A stretch of DNA of 64,000 nucleotides from Blastococcus sp. CPCC 205250 (GCF_019799925.1 NZ_JABGCG010000001.1:310001-374000), one strand, 5' to 3'; positions 1 to 8,695 are shown, counted from the first letter of the stretch. A program made the numbers and translations. The notes: a model not told the origin generated them from the letters alone.

Positions 1-1708
1 CGGGCGTGACGTAGGGGTGGCTGATCGCGGCGCCCAGCGCGGAGCGCACCGCCTCGACCAGGCCGTCGAGGTCGCCGGAGGTCTTCGCCCGGACCGACAG
101 CGCCTCGAAGATGCGCACCAGGTCGCGGATCGAGACGTTCTCGGCCAGCAGCGCGTGCAGCACCCGCTGGATCTCCCCGAGGGTGAGGAGCGAAGGCGTG
201 AGCTCCTCGACGACGATCGGGTGGGTCCGCTTGACCATCTCCACCAGCAGCTTGACGTCCTCGCGGCCCAGCAGCTCGGCGGCGTTCTGCCGCACGACCT
301 CGGCCAGGTGCGTGGTGATCACCGACGAGCGGTCCACGACGGTCGCGCCGGCCATCTCGGCCTGCCGCTGCAGCTCGATCGGCACCCACTTGGCCGCCAG
401 GCCGAACACCGGCTCGCGGGTGGCGCGACCGGGCAGGCCCTCGAGGCCGTCGCCGATGGCGAGCACCGTGCCGGCGGGGGAGGAGCCCTTCGCAGCCGGG
501 ACGCCGTTGAGCCAGATGACGTACTGCGACGCCGGGAGGTCCAGGTTGTCGCGCGTGCGCACCAGCGGGATGACCAGGCCGGTCTCCATCGCGACCTTCC
601 GGCGCAGCGCCTTGACCCGGTCGAGCAGGTCGCCGCCGCGGCTGGAGTCGACCAGGTCGACGAGGTCGAAGGCGACCTCGAGCTCCAGCGGGTCGACCCG
701 CATCTTCTCGGCGATGGCCTCGGGGGAGTCCGGGCGGGCCTCCTCCTCGCCGGGGGGCGCGAGCTCGGCCTCGTCCTCCTCGGGGACGGCGTCCTGCATG
801 CGGGAGGCGAGGAAGAGGAAGAGACCGCCGATGATCAGGAAGGGCAGCTTCGGCAGGCCGGGGATCAGGCACAGCGCGATCGCTGCGCCGCCGGCGATGC
901 GCACCGGCTGCCTGAAGCGGCCGAGCTGGGCCAGCAGGTCGGTGCCCATGTCGCCGTCGCTGGCGGAGCGGGTGACGATGATGCCCGTCGCGGTGGAGAG
1001 CAGCAGGGCGGGGATCTGCGAGACCAGGCCGTCGCCGACGGTCAGCAGCGAGTAGGTCTCGACCGCCTCCCCGGGCGCCATGCCCATCTGCATGACCCCG
1101 ATGGCGAAGCCACCGATGAGGTTGATCAGCGTGATGATGATGGCGGCGATCGCATCGCCCTTGACGAACTTCGAGGCACCGTCCATCGAGCCGTAGAAGT
1201 CGGCCTCGGCGGTGACCTCGGTGCGGCGCTTGCGCGCCTGCTTCTCGTTGATGAGGCCGGCGTTGAGGTCGGCGTCGATCGCCATCTGCTTGCCGGGCAT
1301 GGCGTCGAGGGTGAAGCGGGCCCCGACCTCGGCGACGCGGCCGGCACCGTTGGTGATCACGACGAACTGGATGATCGTGAGGATCACGAAGATCACCAGA
1401 CCGACGATGAGCGATCCGCTGATCACGAAGTGCCCGAAGGCCTCGATGACCTTGCCCGCGGAGCCCTCGCTGAGGACCAGGCGGGTGGAGGAGACGTTGA
1501 GCGCCAGGCGGAACAGCGTCGCGATGAGGATCAGCGACGGGAAGACGGCGAAGTCCAGCGGCTTCCTGATCTGCATCGAGACCAGCAGGATCAGCAGCGA
1601 CGCGACGATGTTGAAGCCCAGCAGCACGTCCAGCACGGGGGCCGGCAGCGGCACCACCAGCATGAGGACGATGGCCACGACGCCGATCGGGACGGCGGCC
1701 TTGCTCAT
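1..1708 (-). CDS. flhA: Flagellar export gate protein FlhA (3' part beyond window)
   Basis: FlhA forms the cytoplasmic nonamer of the flagellar type III export gate and docks chaperone-substrate complexes. About 569 codons are visible, running off the left edge. The N-terminal half has hydrophobic helices, then the FHIPEP family signature near residues 130-150 (RFTLDAMPGKQMAIDADL), followed by more membrane helices and the start of the cytoplasmic domain. I chose ATG at 1708; an in-frame GTG at 1717 is also possible and neither has a strong Shine-Dalgarno. It follows flhB after a 163-bp gap containing a hairpin, so it may be partly separate from the upstream unit. Identification is firm; the C-terminus is not seen. 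Confidence 0.95.
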   Translation of the reverse strand, partial: MSKAAVPIGVVAIVLMLVVPLPAPVLDVLLGFNIVASLLILLVSMQIRKPLDFAVFPSLILIATLFRLALNVSSTRLVLSEGSAGKVIEAFGHFVISGSLIVGLVIFVILTIIQFVVITNGAGRVAEVGARFTLDAMPGKQMAIDADLNAGLINEKQARKRRTEVTAEADFYGSMDGASKFVKGDAIAAIIITLINLIGGFAIGVMQMGMAPGEAVETYSLLTVGDGLVSQIPALLLSTATGIIVTRSASDGDMGTDLLAQLGRFRQPVRIAGGAAIALCLIPGLPKLPFLIIGGLFLFLASRMQDAVPEEDEAELAPPGEEEARPDSPEAIAEKMRVDPLELEVAFDLVDLVDSSRGGDLLDRVKALRRKVAMETGLVIPLVRTRDNLDLPASQYVIWLNGVPAAKGSSPAGTVLAIGDGLEGLPGRATREPVFGLAAKWVPIELQRQAEMAGATVVDRSSVITTHLAEVVRQNAAELLGREDVKLLVEMVKRTHPIVVEELTPSLLTLGEIQRVLHALLAENVSIRDLVRIFEALSVRAKTSGDLDGLVEAVRSALGAAISHPYVTP

Positions 1709-1818
1709 GCCCTTCACGGCAGAGACATCGGCAGTTCCAGTCGAGTGGGCACCCCGGTGGGACCCACCCGTCACAGCCGCCCCGCTGTTCCCGGGCAGCC
1801 CTCGGCGGCACAGGCGTC

Positions 1819-1839
1819 CCCCTCCGGACGGCGGAGGGG
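1819..1839 (-). terminator. GC-rich hairpin between flhB and flhA
   Basis: Perfect 8-bp arms (CCCCTCCG and CGGAGGGG) with a 5-nt loop lie in the flhB-flhA gap, without a T tract. Actinobacterial terminators often lack the T run, so it may stop or attenuate transcription leaving flhB. Its function is inferred. Confidence 0.4.
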
Positions 1840-1871
1840 ACCGGCTGCGCTGAGCTCGTCGGGGCGGGGGG

Positions 1872-3020
1872 TCAGGAGGCCGCGGGCTGCCTCCTGCGGC
1901 CGGCCCGGGGGAGGCCCTCGACGTCGGGCGCCTCGAAGCCGGGGCGGTGCAGGCCGCCGCGCACGCCGCGCAGGCCCAGCTGCATGACGAAGGCCAGCAC
2001 CCGGGCCACCGCCGTGAACAACTGCGGCGGGACCTCCTGGCCGATCTCGCACGAGGCGTGCAGCGCCCGCGCGAGCGGGATGTCCTGGACCATCGGCACC
2101 CGGAACTCGGCGGCCTTCTCGCGCAGCGTGGCCGCGACGAGGTCGGCGCCCTTGGCCACGACCCGGGGCGCGCCCTTGGCGGGGTCGTACTTCAGGGCCA
2201 CGGCGACGTGGGTCGGGTTGACGAGCAGGACGTCGGCGTCGGCGACGTCGGCCATCATCCGGTTGCGCGACATCGCCAGCGCCGTCGCCTTGCGCTGGGC
2301 CTTCATCTGGGGGTCGCCCTCGGCCTGCTTGTACTCCTGCTCGATCTCGTACTTGCTCATCTTGAGCTGCTTCATCATCTTCACGCGGACGATGACGTAG
2401 TCGGCGATCGCGATGACCAGGCCGGTCACGGCGACGACGCGGAGCATGAGCACGGCCGAGTCGGTGAACGTCGCGACGATGACCGAGATCGGCAGGGCGC
2501 CGGCGGCGGAGACCAGCCCCTGCGCCTTGTCGCTGGTGACCACGACGACGGCGCCCAGGGCCGCGGTCTTGATGACCGCCTTGGCCGCCTCCCAGATGCC
2601 CTGGGTGCCGAACATGCGCTTGATCCCCGGGAACGGGTTGAGCTTCTTCAGCGTGGGCTTGATGCCCTTGGCCGAGACGGTGACCCCGCCCTGGGCGGCG
2701 GAGGCCACGAGGCCGACGACCATGAGGCCCACCGCGGCGGGCATCAGGGTGGACAGGAACGCCGACAGCGCCTGCCCGAGCAGGCCCGTGACCCGCGCGG
2801 CCTGCGGGTCGTCGGCCACCGCGCCCACCTGTACGAACAGCTCGCCGACCGCGTCGTAGGCGTTGCCGATGAGCATCGGCATGAGGACGCTGGCGGCCGC
2901 CACCCCCGCCCACGTGCCCAGTTCCTGGGTCCGTGGGATCTGCCCGTCCTTGCGGGCGTCCTTGAGTTTCTTGGGTGTCGGCTTCTCGGTCTTCTCCCCA
3001 CCGGGACCGTCCTTGGCCAT
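1872..3020 (-). CDS. flhB: Flagellar export switch protein FlhB
   Basis: FlhB is the export gate component that switches substrate specificity from rod/hook to filament proteins. The 382-aa product has a Lys-rich N-terminus, four hydrophobic segments (about residues 40-55, 90-110, 150-165, 190-212), and a cytoplasmic domain carrying the autocleavage motif NPTH at residues 268-271. The C-terminal tail is basic and proline/arginine rich. ATG at 3020 follows fliR by 49 nt. Length and domain order match the family, and the intact NPTH motif suggests a functional switch partnered with FliK encoded upstream. Confidence 0.96.
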   Translation of the reverse strand: MAKDGPGGEKTEKPTPKKLKDARKDGQIPRTQELGTWAGVAAASVLMPMLIGNAYDAVGELFVQVGAVADDPQAARVTGLLGQALSAFLSTLMPAAVGLMVVGLVASAAQGGVTVSAKGIKPTLKKLNPFPGIKRMFGTQGIWEAAKAVIKTAALGAVVVVTSDKAQGLVSAAGALPISVIVATFTDSAVLMLRVVAVTGLVIAIADYVIVRVKMMKQLKMSKYEIEQEYKQAEGDPQMKAQRKATALAMSRNRMMADVADADVLLVNPTHVAVALKYDPAKGAPRVVAKGADLVAATLREKAAEFRVPMVQDIPLARALHASCEIGQEVPPQLFTAVARVLAFVMQLGLRGVRGGLHRPGFEAPDVEGLPRAGRRRQPAAS

Positions 3021-3069
3021 CAGCTCACCCCCTCACCCGACGGGAGCGCCCGGCCGCGCGCGGCGGCCA

Positions 3070-3834
3070 TCACCCGCTCTTCAGCGAGACGACGGCGCGG
3101 GTGGCCTGCTCGAGCAGCGCGTCGAGGGCCGGGGGCAGCAGCGGGAAGGTCAGCCCCAGCAGGGCCAGGGTCAGCATGATCTTCACCGGGAAGCCGATGG
3201 CGAAGATGTTCAGCGCCGGCGCCGCGCGGGAGAGCAGCGACAGGGCGACGTCGGCCAGCAGCAGCACCGCGACCATGGGCCCGGCGATCTGCAGCGCGGC
3301 GAGGAACATCATCGAGAAGGCGGTGACCAGCACCTCGGCGAGGTGGTCGGTGGGCACGCCGCCGCCCACCGGCAGCCCCTCGTAGGAGGTCGCGAAGCCG
3401 CGGACGATCATCAGGTGCCCGCCGCTGGTGAACAGCAGCGTCGTCGCCAGCAGGTAGTGCAGCCGGCTGATCGAGCCGCTGCTGTTCATCGACAGCGGGT
3501 CGTAGGCCGGCTGCATGGAGAAGCCGCCGCTCACGTCGATCAGGTCGCCGGCGAACTGCACCGCGGCGAAGAACACCTGGACGACGAAGCCCAGCCCCGC
3601 ACCGATCACCACCTCGGTGACCGCACCGACGATGACGAACCCGGCGGTCGGCTCCGGCAGGTCGGGGGCGATGCGGGTGAACAGCGCGACCGCCAGCGCC
3701 AGGGCCAGCGCACCCTTGACCGGCGCCGGGATGGTGCGGGTGTTGAACGGCGGGGCGAGCAGGACGAAGCCGGCCGCCCGCGCCGTGGCCAGCAGCAGGG
3801 CCACGAGGGTGCCCGCCGGGACCTCGAGGTCCAT
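3070..3834 (-). CDS. fliR: Flagellar export protein FliR
   Basis: FliR assembles with FliP and FliQ into the helical export channel in the centre of the MS ring. The 254-aa protein is almost entirely hydrophobic, with about six predicted membrane segments and the family-typical region around residues 90-130 (GFVVQVFFAAVQFAGDLID). It lies five bases after the fliQ stop and before flhB, the usual fliP-fliQ-fliR-flhB order, so it is very probably co-transcribed and coupled. Start ATG at 3834. Nothing unusual is seen. Confidence 0.95.
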   Translation of the reverse strand: MDLEVPAGTLVALLLATARAAGFVLLAPPFNTRTIPAPVKGALALALAVALFTRIAPDLPEPTAGFVIVGAVTEVVIGAGLGFVVQVFFAAVQFAGDLIDVSGGFSMQPAYDPLSMNSSGSISRLHYLLATTLLFTSGGHLMIVRGFATSYEGLPVGGGVPTDHLAEVLVTAFSMMFLAALQIAGPMVAVLLLADVALSLLSRAAPALNIFAIGFPVKIMLTLALLGLTFPLLPPALDALLEQATRAVVSLKSG

Positions 3835-3839
3835 GCCGG

Positions 3840-4115
3840 TCAGGTCCGGCCGAGCAGCCGCGGGAGGGAGTCGAACAGGGTGTGCGTGAAGCTGACCAGC
3901 TCCGCCAGCACCCAGTTGCCCGTGACCAGCAGCGCGATCGCGACGGCGATCATCTTCGGCACGAAGGACAGGGTCGCTTCCTGGATCTGCGTGGCCGCCT
4001 GGAACAGCGAGATCAGGAAGCCGACCAGCAGCGCGGTGAGCAGGATGGGCGCCGCGACCTTGGCGCCGACCATCATCGTCTGGATGGCGATCTCGGTGAC
4101 GTCGGCGTCAGACAT
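3840..4115 (-). CDS. fliQ: Flagellar export protein FliQ
   Basis: FliQ is the small subunit of the FliPQR export channel. The 91-aa product has the typical two hydrophobic hairpin segments (about 15-40 and 50-75) separated by the conserved loop with ATQIQEATLSFVPK. Size matches the family (about 90 aa). It starts at ATG 4115, 78 nt after the fliP stop, and runs straight into fliR, fitting the conserved gene order. Confidence 0.95.
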   Translation of the reverse strand: MSDADVTEIAIQTMMVGAKVAAPILLTALLVGFLISLFQAATQIQEATLSFVPKMIAVAIALLVTGNWVLAELVSFTHTLFDSLPRLLGRT

Positions 4116-4193
4116 GGCTCGTCCCCGGCTCGTTCCGCGCCTCGGTCGCCGGCGCTCCCTGCGATGCGCGCTCGCTCGTCGTCATCGCGGCGC

Positions 4194-5033
4194 TCACGTG
4201 TAGCTCCCGACCAGCGAGGTCGTGATCAACGCCCAGCCGTCGACCACCACGAAGAGCAGCAACTTGAAGGGCAGCGACACGATCGACGGCGGCACCATCA
4301 TCATGCCCATCGCCATGAGCGCGGAGCTGACCAGCATGTCCAGCACCAGGAACGGGATGAAGATGACCAGCCCGATGATGAACGCGCTCTTGAGCTCGGA
4401 GAGCACGAACGCCGGGATGAGCGTCGTCATGCTGACGTCCTCGCGGGCCTCCGGCTGCTCCTCGCCCGACAGCCCGACCATGAGCTCGAGCTCGTCGTCG
4501 CGGGTGTTGTCGAGCAGGAACTCCTTGAGCGGGACCACCCCGACGTCGTAGGCCTGGGAGACCGACAGCCCGCCCTCGAGGTAGGGCTGCACCGCGACCT
4601 CGTTGATCTCCGAGAACACCGGGCCCATCACGAAGAGCGTGAGGAACAGGGCGATCCCGGTGAGCACCGAGTTCGGCGGGGACGACTGCAGGCCCAGCGC
4701 GTTGCGGGTCAGCGACAGCACCACGGCGATCTTGGTGAACGAGGTGGCCAGCAGCAGCACCGACGGTGCGACCGACAGGACGGTGATCGCGAGGATCAGC
4801 GTCACCGAGCTGCTGGGGCTGCCGCCGCCGACGGAGATGTCCACGCCGCCGTCCACGGCCGGCGCGACCGGCGCGGTCGGCGCCGTCGGGGCGGTGGGTG
4901 CGGTCGGCGCCGCGGAGGCGGGGCCGGCCAGGAGCACGGCCACCACCGCTGCGCCGAGCAGCGCCAGCAGCAGGACGGCGGTCCGGCGCACGGCCGGGGA
5001 CGTCGTCCGCGCGAGCAGGGGGACGGGGGTCAT
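4194..5033 (-). CDS. fliP: Flagellar export protein FliP
   Basis: FliP is the main subunit of the FliPQR core export channel. The 279-aa protein begins with a cleavable-looking signal peptide (residues about 17-41, ending in GPASAA), then an Ala-Pro-Thr repeat linker, then the family core with the membrane-embedded motif FTKIAVVLSLTRNALG and the C-terminal segment MGMMMVPPSIVSLPFKLLLF. ATG at 5033 overlaps the fliO stop by one base (TGATG), implying translational coupling. The short APT repeat linker is low complexity but lies outside the conserved core. Confidence 0.96.
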   Translation of the reverse strand: MTPVPLLARTTSPAVRRTAVLLLALLGAAVVAVLLAGPASAAPTAPTAPTAPTAPVAPAVDGGVDISVGGGSPSSSVTLILAITVLSVAPSVLLLATSFTKIAVVLSLTRNALGLQSSPPNSVLTGIALFLTLFVMGPVFSEINEVAVQPYLEGGLSVSQAYDVGVVPLKEFLLDNTRDDELELMVGLSGEEQPEAREDVSMTTLIPAFVLSELKSAFIIGLVIFIPFLVLDMLVSSALMAMGMMMVPPSIVSLPFKLLLFVVVDGWALITTSLVGSYT

Positions 5034-5461
5034 CAGCGCCGGACCGTCCGCTCGCGCATCTGCTGCACGAAGCCGCCCCAGCCGGAGCGGTCGAAGACCG
5101 AGCCGGCCAGCACGCCGCCGGGGTTGCTGCGCGCGGCCACCAGGGGCCGGCGGACGCCCTCGCCGGGCTCCTCGCCGGTGAGGGCGGCGAACTCGCGGTC
5201 GGCCAGGGTGGCCTCGACCATCTCGTTGTCCACCTCGGCCAGCAGGGTGACCGACTGCTCGGTGGCCCCGACGACGAGGACGCGGTCGGCGATGCGGATG
5301 ACGTTCACCGTGCTGGCGCGGCCCACCCGCTGCTGCGCGACGACCTCGACCAGCCCGTTGGACGCGCCGAGCCCGCGCTTGCGGGCCAGGCGCGCGGCGA
5401 ACCAGAGGACGCCGCCGACGAAGGCCAGCGACAGCACCAGCCGGATCAGCATCCAGGTCAC
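5033..5461 (-). CDS. fliO: Flagellar biosynthesis protein FliO
   Basis: FliO is a bitopic membrane scaffold that helps FliP assemble. The 142-aa product has one N-terminal membrane helix (residues about 4-22) followed by a small soluble domain with the FliO-type core (VEVVAQQRVGRASTVNVIRI, then LVVGATEQSVTLL). The start is GTG at 5461, overlapping the fliN stop as GTGA. Position between fliN and fliP is the standard order, and the short divergent sequence is normal for this family. Confidence 0.9.
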   Translation of the reverse strand: MTWMLIRLVLSLAFVGGVLWFAARLARKRGLGASNGLVEVVAQQRVGRASTVNVIRIADRVLVVGATEQSVTLLAEVDNEMVEATLADREFAALTGEEPGEGVRRPLVAARSNPGGVLAGSVFDRSGWGGFVQQMRERTVRR

Positions 5462-6216
5462 GGGGTCATGCCCCCGAGCTCGGCGGCGTCGCTGACGATC
5501 TCGCTGATCCGCAGGCCGAAGTCCTCGTCGACGACGACGACCTCGCCGCGGGCGATCAGCGTGCCGTTGACCAGCAGGTCGGCCGGCGCGCTGGCCGCGC
5601 GGTCGAGCTCGACGACCTCGCCGGGGTGCAGGGAGAGCAGCTCGCCGACCGTCATCCGGGTGCGGCCGATCTCGACCGTGACCTCCATGGCCACGTGGCG
5701 CAGCAACTCCAGGCTGCCGCGCTGCGTGCGCTGGGTCTGGGGGAGGGTGACCTGCAGGGCGAGGGTCGCCACGTGCTCGTCGGCGCCGTCCTCGCCGGTG
5801 CCCAGCAGGGCCACGGCCACGTACATGCCCTTGTCGCGCAGGCCGTCCAGGGCGGTGACCGGGTCCTCGGTCCGCTCGGAGTCCACCCGCACCCGGCCGA
5901 GCGCGGCGGCGGCCGCCTCCAGCGCCGGCCGCAGGGCCGTGGCGACGTCCATGGGTCCGACGGGGGAGTTGTCGAGCGCCTCGACGACCTCGGCGGAGAG
6001 CACGAGGACGACGTCGCCGGACACCTCGCCGGTCAGCCGCGCGGTCACCGCCGCGGCGGCGGTCGGGGGCAGCGCGACGGCGTCGGGGTCGGTGACCGCG
6101 TCGCCGGCGAACAGGTCGACCGGCGAGGGGACCAGCGCGGCCGCGGCGGAGGCGGCGGCCACGACGACGGCGGAGATCGTCTCGGAGGCCTGGACGGTGT
6201 CGAGCGAGGCGGTCAT
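5458..6216 (-). CDS. fliN: Flagellar C-ring switch protein FliN with N-terminal extension
   Basis: FliN/FliY forms the lower C-ring. The last 80 or so of 252 residues are a clear SpoA (FliN) domain (VTVEIGRTRMTVGELLSLHPG, then an acidic C-terminus). The first 160 residues are an extension not present in short FliN proteins; its place and length recall the CheC-like domain of FliY, but the CheC E-x2-N phosphatase signature is not visible, so a phosphatase role is not supported. ATG at 6216 overlaps the fliM stop (ATGA), and the fliN stop overlaps the fliO start, so translation of this run appears coupled. Confidence 0.9.
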   Translation of the reverse strand: MTASLDTVQASETISAVVVAAASAAAALVPSPVDLFAGDAVTDPDAVALPPTAAAAVTARLTGEVSGDVVLVLSAEVVEALDNSPVGPMDVATALRPALEAAAAALGRVRVDSERTEDPVTALDGLRDKGMYVAVALLGTGEDGADEHVATLALQVTLPQTQRTQRGSLELLRHVAMEVTVEIGRTRMTVGELLSLHPGEVVELDRAASAPADLLVNGTLIARGEVVVVDEDFGLRISEIVSDAAELGGMTP

Positions 6217-7184
6217 GCGGTGTCCTTTGTGGTGTCCCGAGCGGCGTACGGGGTGGGCACGATGGAGGCGGCGAGCCGGCGGCGGTGGTTGCTGGCGATC
6301 GCGTAGGCGAACGTCACGTCGTTGGTGGTGACCTCGAGCGGGCTGTCGCGGGGATGGCGCAGCAGCAGCACGTCACCGACGGTCAGGGAGAGCAGGTCGC
6401 TGGAGGACACCTCGAGCGGGGTGAAGCGGATGCTCACGTCGACCGGCACCAGCTCCAGCCGGGCGGTGAGCAGCTCGGCGGCGCGCCGGCGCTTGCGCTG
6501 GGCGGCCTCGGACAGGTGCGGCGAGGTCGCGTTGGTGAGCGCGGTGGCGAACGAGGAGAACGGCAGCACCAGCGTCGCCTGGCCGTCGCGGTCGCCCACG
6601 GAGAGCTCGAAGTTGGCCACCATCACGGTGTCCGAGCCCGCGGCGGCCTGGGCGAGGGCCGGGTTGTACTCCAGCCCGTCGCGGACCGGCTGGAGCTCGG
6701 TGATGTGCGCGAAGGCGGCGGCGAACTCCTCGAGCAGCCGGGTCAGCAGCTGGCCGGTGATGGTCGTCTCCATCGCCGTCATGGGCCGGTCCGGCTGGTC
6801 GGCGGCCCCGGAGCCGCCCAGCATGTGGTCCACCGTGGCCATGGCCATGTCCAGCGGGTAGGCCAGCAGGCCCTTGCCGGCCAGCGGCTCCAGCGTGAAC
6901 GTCGTGAGGAAGTAGGGGTTGGGCAGCGTCGCGACGTAGTCGTCGTAGGACTGCTGCTCGATGGTCAGCAGCTCCATGCGGGCGCCGGTGCGCAGCAGCG
7001 TCGTCAGGACCGTCGTCGCCTGGCGGGCGAAGGCCTCCTGGGCGATCTGCAGCACGCGCACGTGCTCGCGGGACAGCTTGGTGGGGCGACGGAAGTCGTA
7101 CGTGCGGGGCGCGCCACGCCGGCGGCCACCGGCGGCCGGCGTCCCGGCACCCCCGGGGACGGGTCCGTTCTCGGGGCGGGTCAC
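6213..7184 (-). CDS. fliM: Flagellar motor switch protein FliM
   Basis: FliM forms the middle of the C-ring and normally binds CheY-P through an N-terminal peptide. The 323-aa product has the CheC-like middle domain (about residues 40-240, including YDFRRPTKLSREHVRVLQ) and a C-terminal SpoA domain (about 240-310). The usual N-terminal LSQ-x-EIDALL peptide is absent; the protein begins with a Pro/Gly/Arg-rich 28-residue stretch. Start is GTG at 7184. A strong hairpin (7216-7246) lies just upstream, separating this gene from fliL, so it may begin its own transcription unit or be expressed by read-through. Confidence 0.92.
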   Translation of the reverse strand: MTRPENGPVPGGAGTPAAGGRRRGAPRTYDFRRPTKLSREHVRVLQIAQEAFARQATTVLTTLLRTGARMELLTIEQQSYDDYVATLPNPYFLTTFTLEPLAGKGLLAYPLDMAMATVDHMLGGSGAADQPDRPMTAMETTITGQLLTRLLEEFAAAFAHITELQPVRDGLEYNPALAQAAAGSDTVMVANFELSVGDRDGQATLVLPFSSFATALTNATSPHLSEAAQRKRRRAAELLTARLELVPVDVSIRFTPLEVSSSDLLSLTVGDVLLLRHPRDSPLEVTTNDVTFAYAIASNHRRRLAASIVPTPYAARDTTKDTA

Positions 7185-7215
7185 GCCTCCCTCATCGGCG
7201 GGTCCCGGACGCGAG

Positions 7216-7246
7216 CTGACCGGCGGCGCGGGGCGCCGCCGGTCAG
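7216..7246 (-). terminator. Perfect 13-bp hairpin between fliL and fliM
   Basis: The arms CTGACCGGCGGCG and CGCCGCCGGTCAG pair perfectly around a 5-nt loop in the 120-bp fliL-fliM gap. This is one of the strongest intergenic hairpins of the locus and lacks a T tract. It probably ends or attenuates the flbD-motA-motB-fliL transcript before fliM. Confidence 0.6.
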
Positions 7247-7304
7247 CCGGGGAGGATGTGACGGACGGGGAGCGAGGGGTGGGCGGGGAGGACCTGGTGC
7301 GGTG

Positions 7305-7775
7305 CTACTGGGTCACGTACTCCGTGAGGTACACGTCCATGACCATCTGGGTCCCCGCCTCGTGGTCGGTGTACGCCTCGATGATCTGGTGCCGCAGGGA
7401 CTCCTTCAGCGCGTCCCGGGCCGCCGTGACGTCGCCCGGCTGGGCCTGCGAGAAGGTGGAGATGACCAGGTCGAGGGCCTTGGAGCCGTCGACCCCGCCG
7501 CCGCCGTGGCCGCCACCGGCGGCGTCCTCGGTCAGCTGCAGCGCGATGCCGACCTTGAGGTAGCCGCCCCCGGCCAGGTTGACGGCGATCGACTCCAGCG
7601 GCAGGACCTCGCCGGCCACCGGCTCGTACTCGTCGCTGCCGCTGAAGAACATGAAGTAGGCGCCCGCGCCCAGGGCCACCAGCACGACGGCGACGATGGC
7701 GAGCAGCTTCTTCTTGCCGCCGCCCTTCGCCTCGCCCTCGGGCACCTCGGCGTCGTCGGTCTTCTTCTTGCTCAC
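7305..7775 (-). CDS. fliL: Flagellar basal body-associated protein FliL
   Basis: FliL is a single-pass inner-membrane protein that surrounds stator units and supports torque under load. The 156-aa product has a Lys-rich cytoplasmic N-terminus, one membrane helix (about residues 24-43), and a periplasm-side domain with a Gly/His insert (GGGHGGGG) near residue 90. GTG at 7775 overlaps the motB stop by four bases (GTGA), so it is coupled to the stator genes, which fits its role. The typical C-terminal pattern (VMDVYLTEYVTQ) is present. Confidence 0.93.
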   Translation of the reverse strand: MSKKKTDDAEVPEGEAKGGGKKKLLAIVAVVLVALGAGAYFMFFSGSDEYEPVAGEVLPLESIAVNLAGGGYLKVGIALQLTEDAAGGGHGGGGVDGSKALDLVISTFSQAQPGDVTAARDALKESLRHQIIEAYTDHEAGTQMVMDVYLTEYVTQ

Positions 7776-8695
7776 GGGTGGCCTCCCTCGGAAGCGGTGG
7801 TCGTCTCGGTGGTGGTGGTGGGTGCGGCGGCCTCGAGGCCGGGGAGCAGCTCGTTGGCCTCGGCCGACGCGGTGGAGAGGACGACGATGTCCACCCGGCG
7901 GTTGAGCGTGATGGCACCCGGGTCGGACTCGGGGACCATCGGCCGCGTGGAGGAGTAGCCGGTGGCCGCCAGGCGGGTCTCCGGCACCCCGGCGCCGGCC
8001 AGGTAGCGCACGACGGTCGAGGCGCGCGCCCCGGACAGCTCCCAGTTGGAGGGCCACGGGCCGCCCGCCGTCACCGGGAGGTGGTTGGCGTGGCCCTCGA
8101 CGTCGAGCTGGTTGGGCAGCCCCGCGAGGGCCGGGGCGATGGCGTCCAGGATGGCCTGGCCCTGGGTGAGCAGGGTGGCGCTCTCGGCGTCGAACAGCAC
8201 CGGGTCCGAGACGATGTGCACGACCAGGCCGCGCTCGTCGATCTCGTACCGCGCCGCGCCGGCGTACCCGGCGGCGGCGAGCGCCGCGTCGATCTGGTCG
8301 CGGACCCCGTCGAGCGAGGCGTACTGGGCCTGCGCCTCCGCGGCGGCCTCGGCGGCCGCCTGCGCGGTCGACTGGTCGACGGCGGTCTCCGCGGTGGGCG
8401 CCGGGGGGATCTGCACGTCCACCGCGGCGTCGAGGGCGGGCAGCACGGAGCTGTCCGACGACGTGCCGGGGCCGGTGATGGCCTGGATCGGCGCGCCGAA
8501 GGCCTCCGACAGGCCGCTGGCCAGCGCGGCGAACTTCTTCGTGTCCACCTGGCTCATCGCGAAGAGGACGACGAAGAGGACCAGCAGCAGCGTCATCATG
8601 TCCGCGTAGGACACCAGCCACCGCTCGTGGTTCTCGTGCTCCTCGTGATCGGGGTGCTTCTTCCGGCGGCGGCCGCCGTGGCCGCCGCCGCTCAT
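7772..8695 (-). CDS. motB: Flagellar stator protein MotB
   Basis: MotB is the peptidoglycan-anchored stator subunit. The 307-aa protein has a basic/His-rich N-terminus, one membrane helix (about 28-48) with the proton-binding Asp at residue 32 (VSYADMMTLLL), a plug and linker rich in Ala, and an OmpA-type peptidoglycan-binding domain with NWELSGARA around residue 216. The C-terminus is Thr-rich. ATG at 8695 overlaps the motA stop. The Asp context is that of proton- or sodium-driven MotB/PomB; the coupling ion cannot be decided from this. Confidence 0.96.
   Translation of the reverse strand: MSGGGHGGRRRKKHPDHEEHENHERWLVSYADMMTLLLVLFVVLFAMSQVDTKKFAALASGLSEAFGAPIQAITGPGTSSDSSVLPALDAAVDVQIPPAPTAETAVDQSTAQAAAEAAAEAQAQYASLDGVRDQIDAALAAAGYAGAARYEIDERGLVVHIVSDPVLFDAESATLLTQGQAILDAIAPALAGLPNQLDVEGHANHLPVTAGGPWPSNWELSGARASTVVRYLAGAGVPETRLAATGYSSTRPMVPESDPGAITLNRRVDIVVLSTASAEANELLPGLEAAAPTTTTETTTASEGGHP

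Noticed and set aside
1725..1735. ACTGCCGATGT as a promoter for flhA
   Set aside because: Only about 17 nt from the ATG, with no CTCAAG-like element 15 bp upstream; kept only as a shared-motif observation.
4860..4915. Short GC-rich tandem repeat
   Set aside because: It encodes an Ala-Pro-Thr linker after the FliP signal peptide; coding low complexity only.
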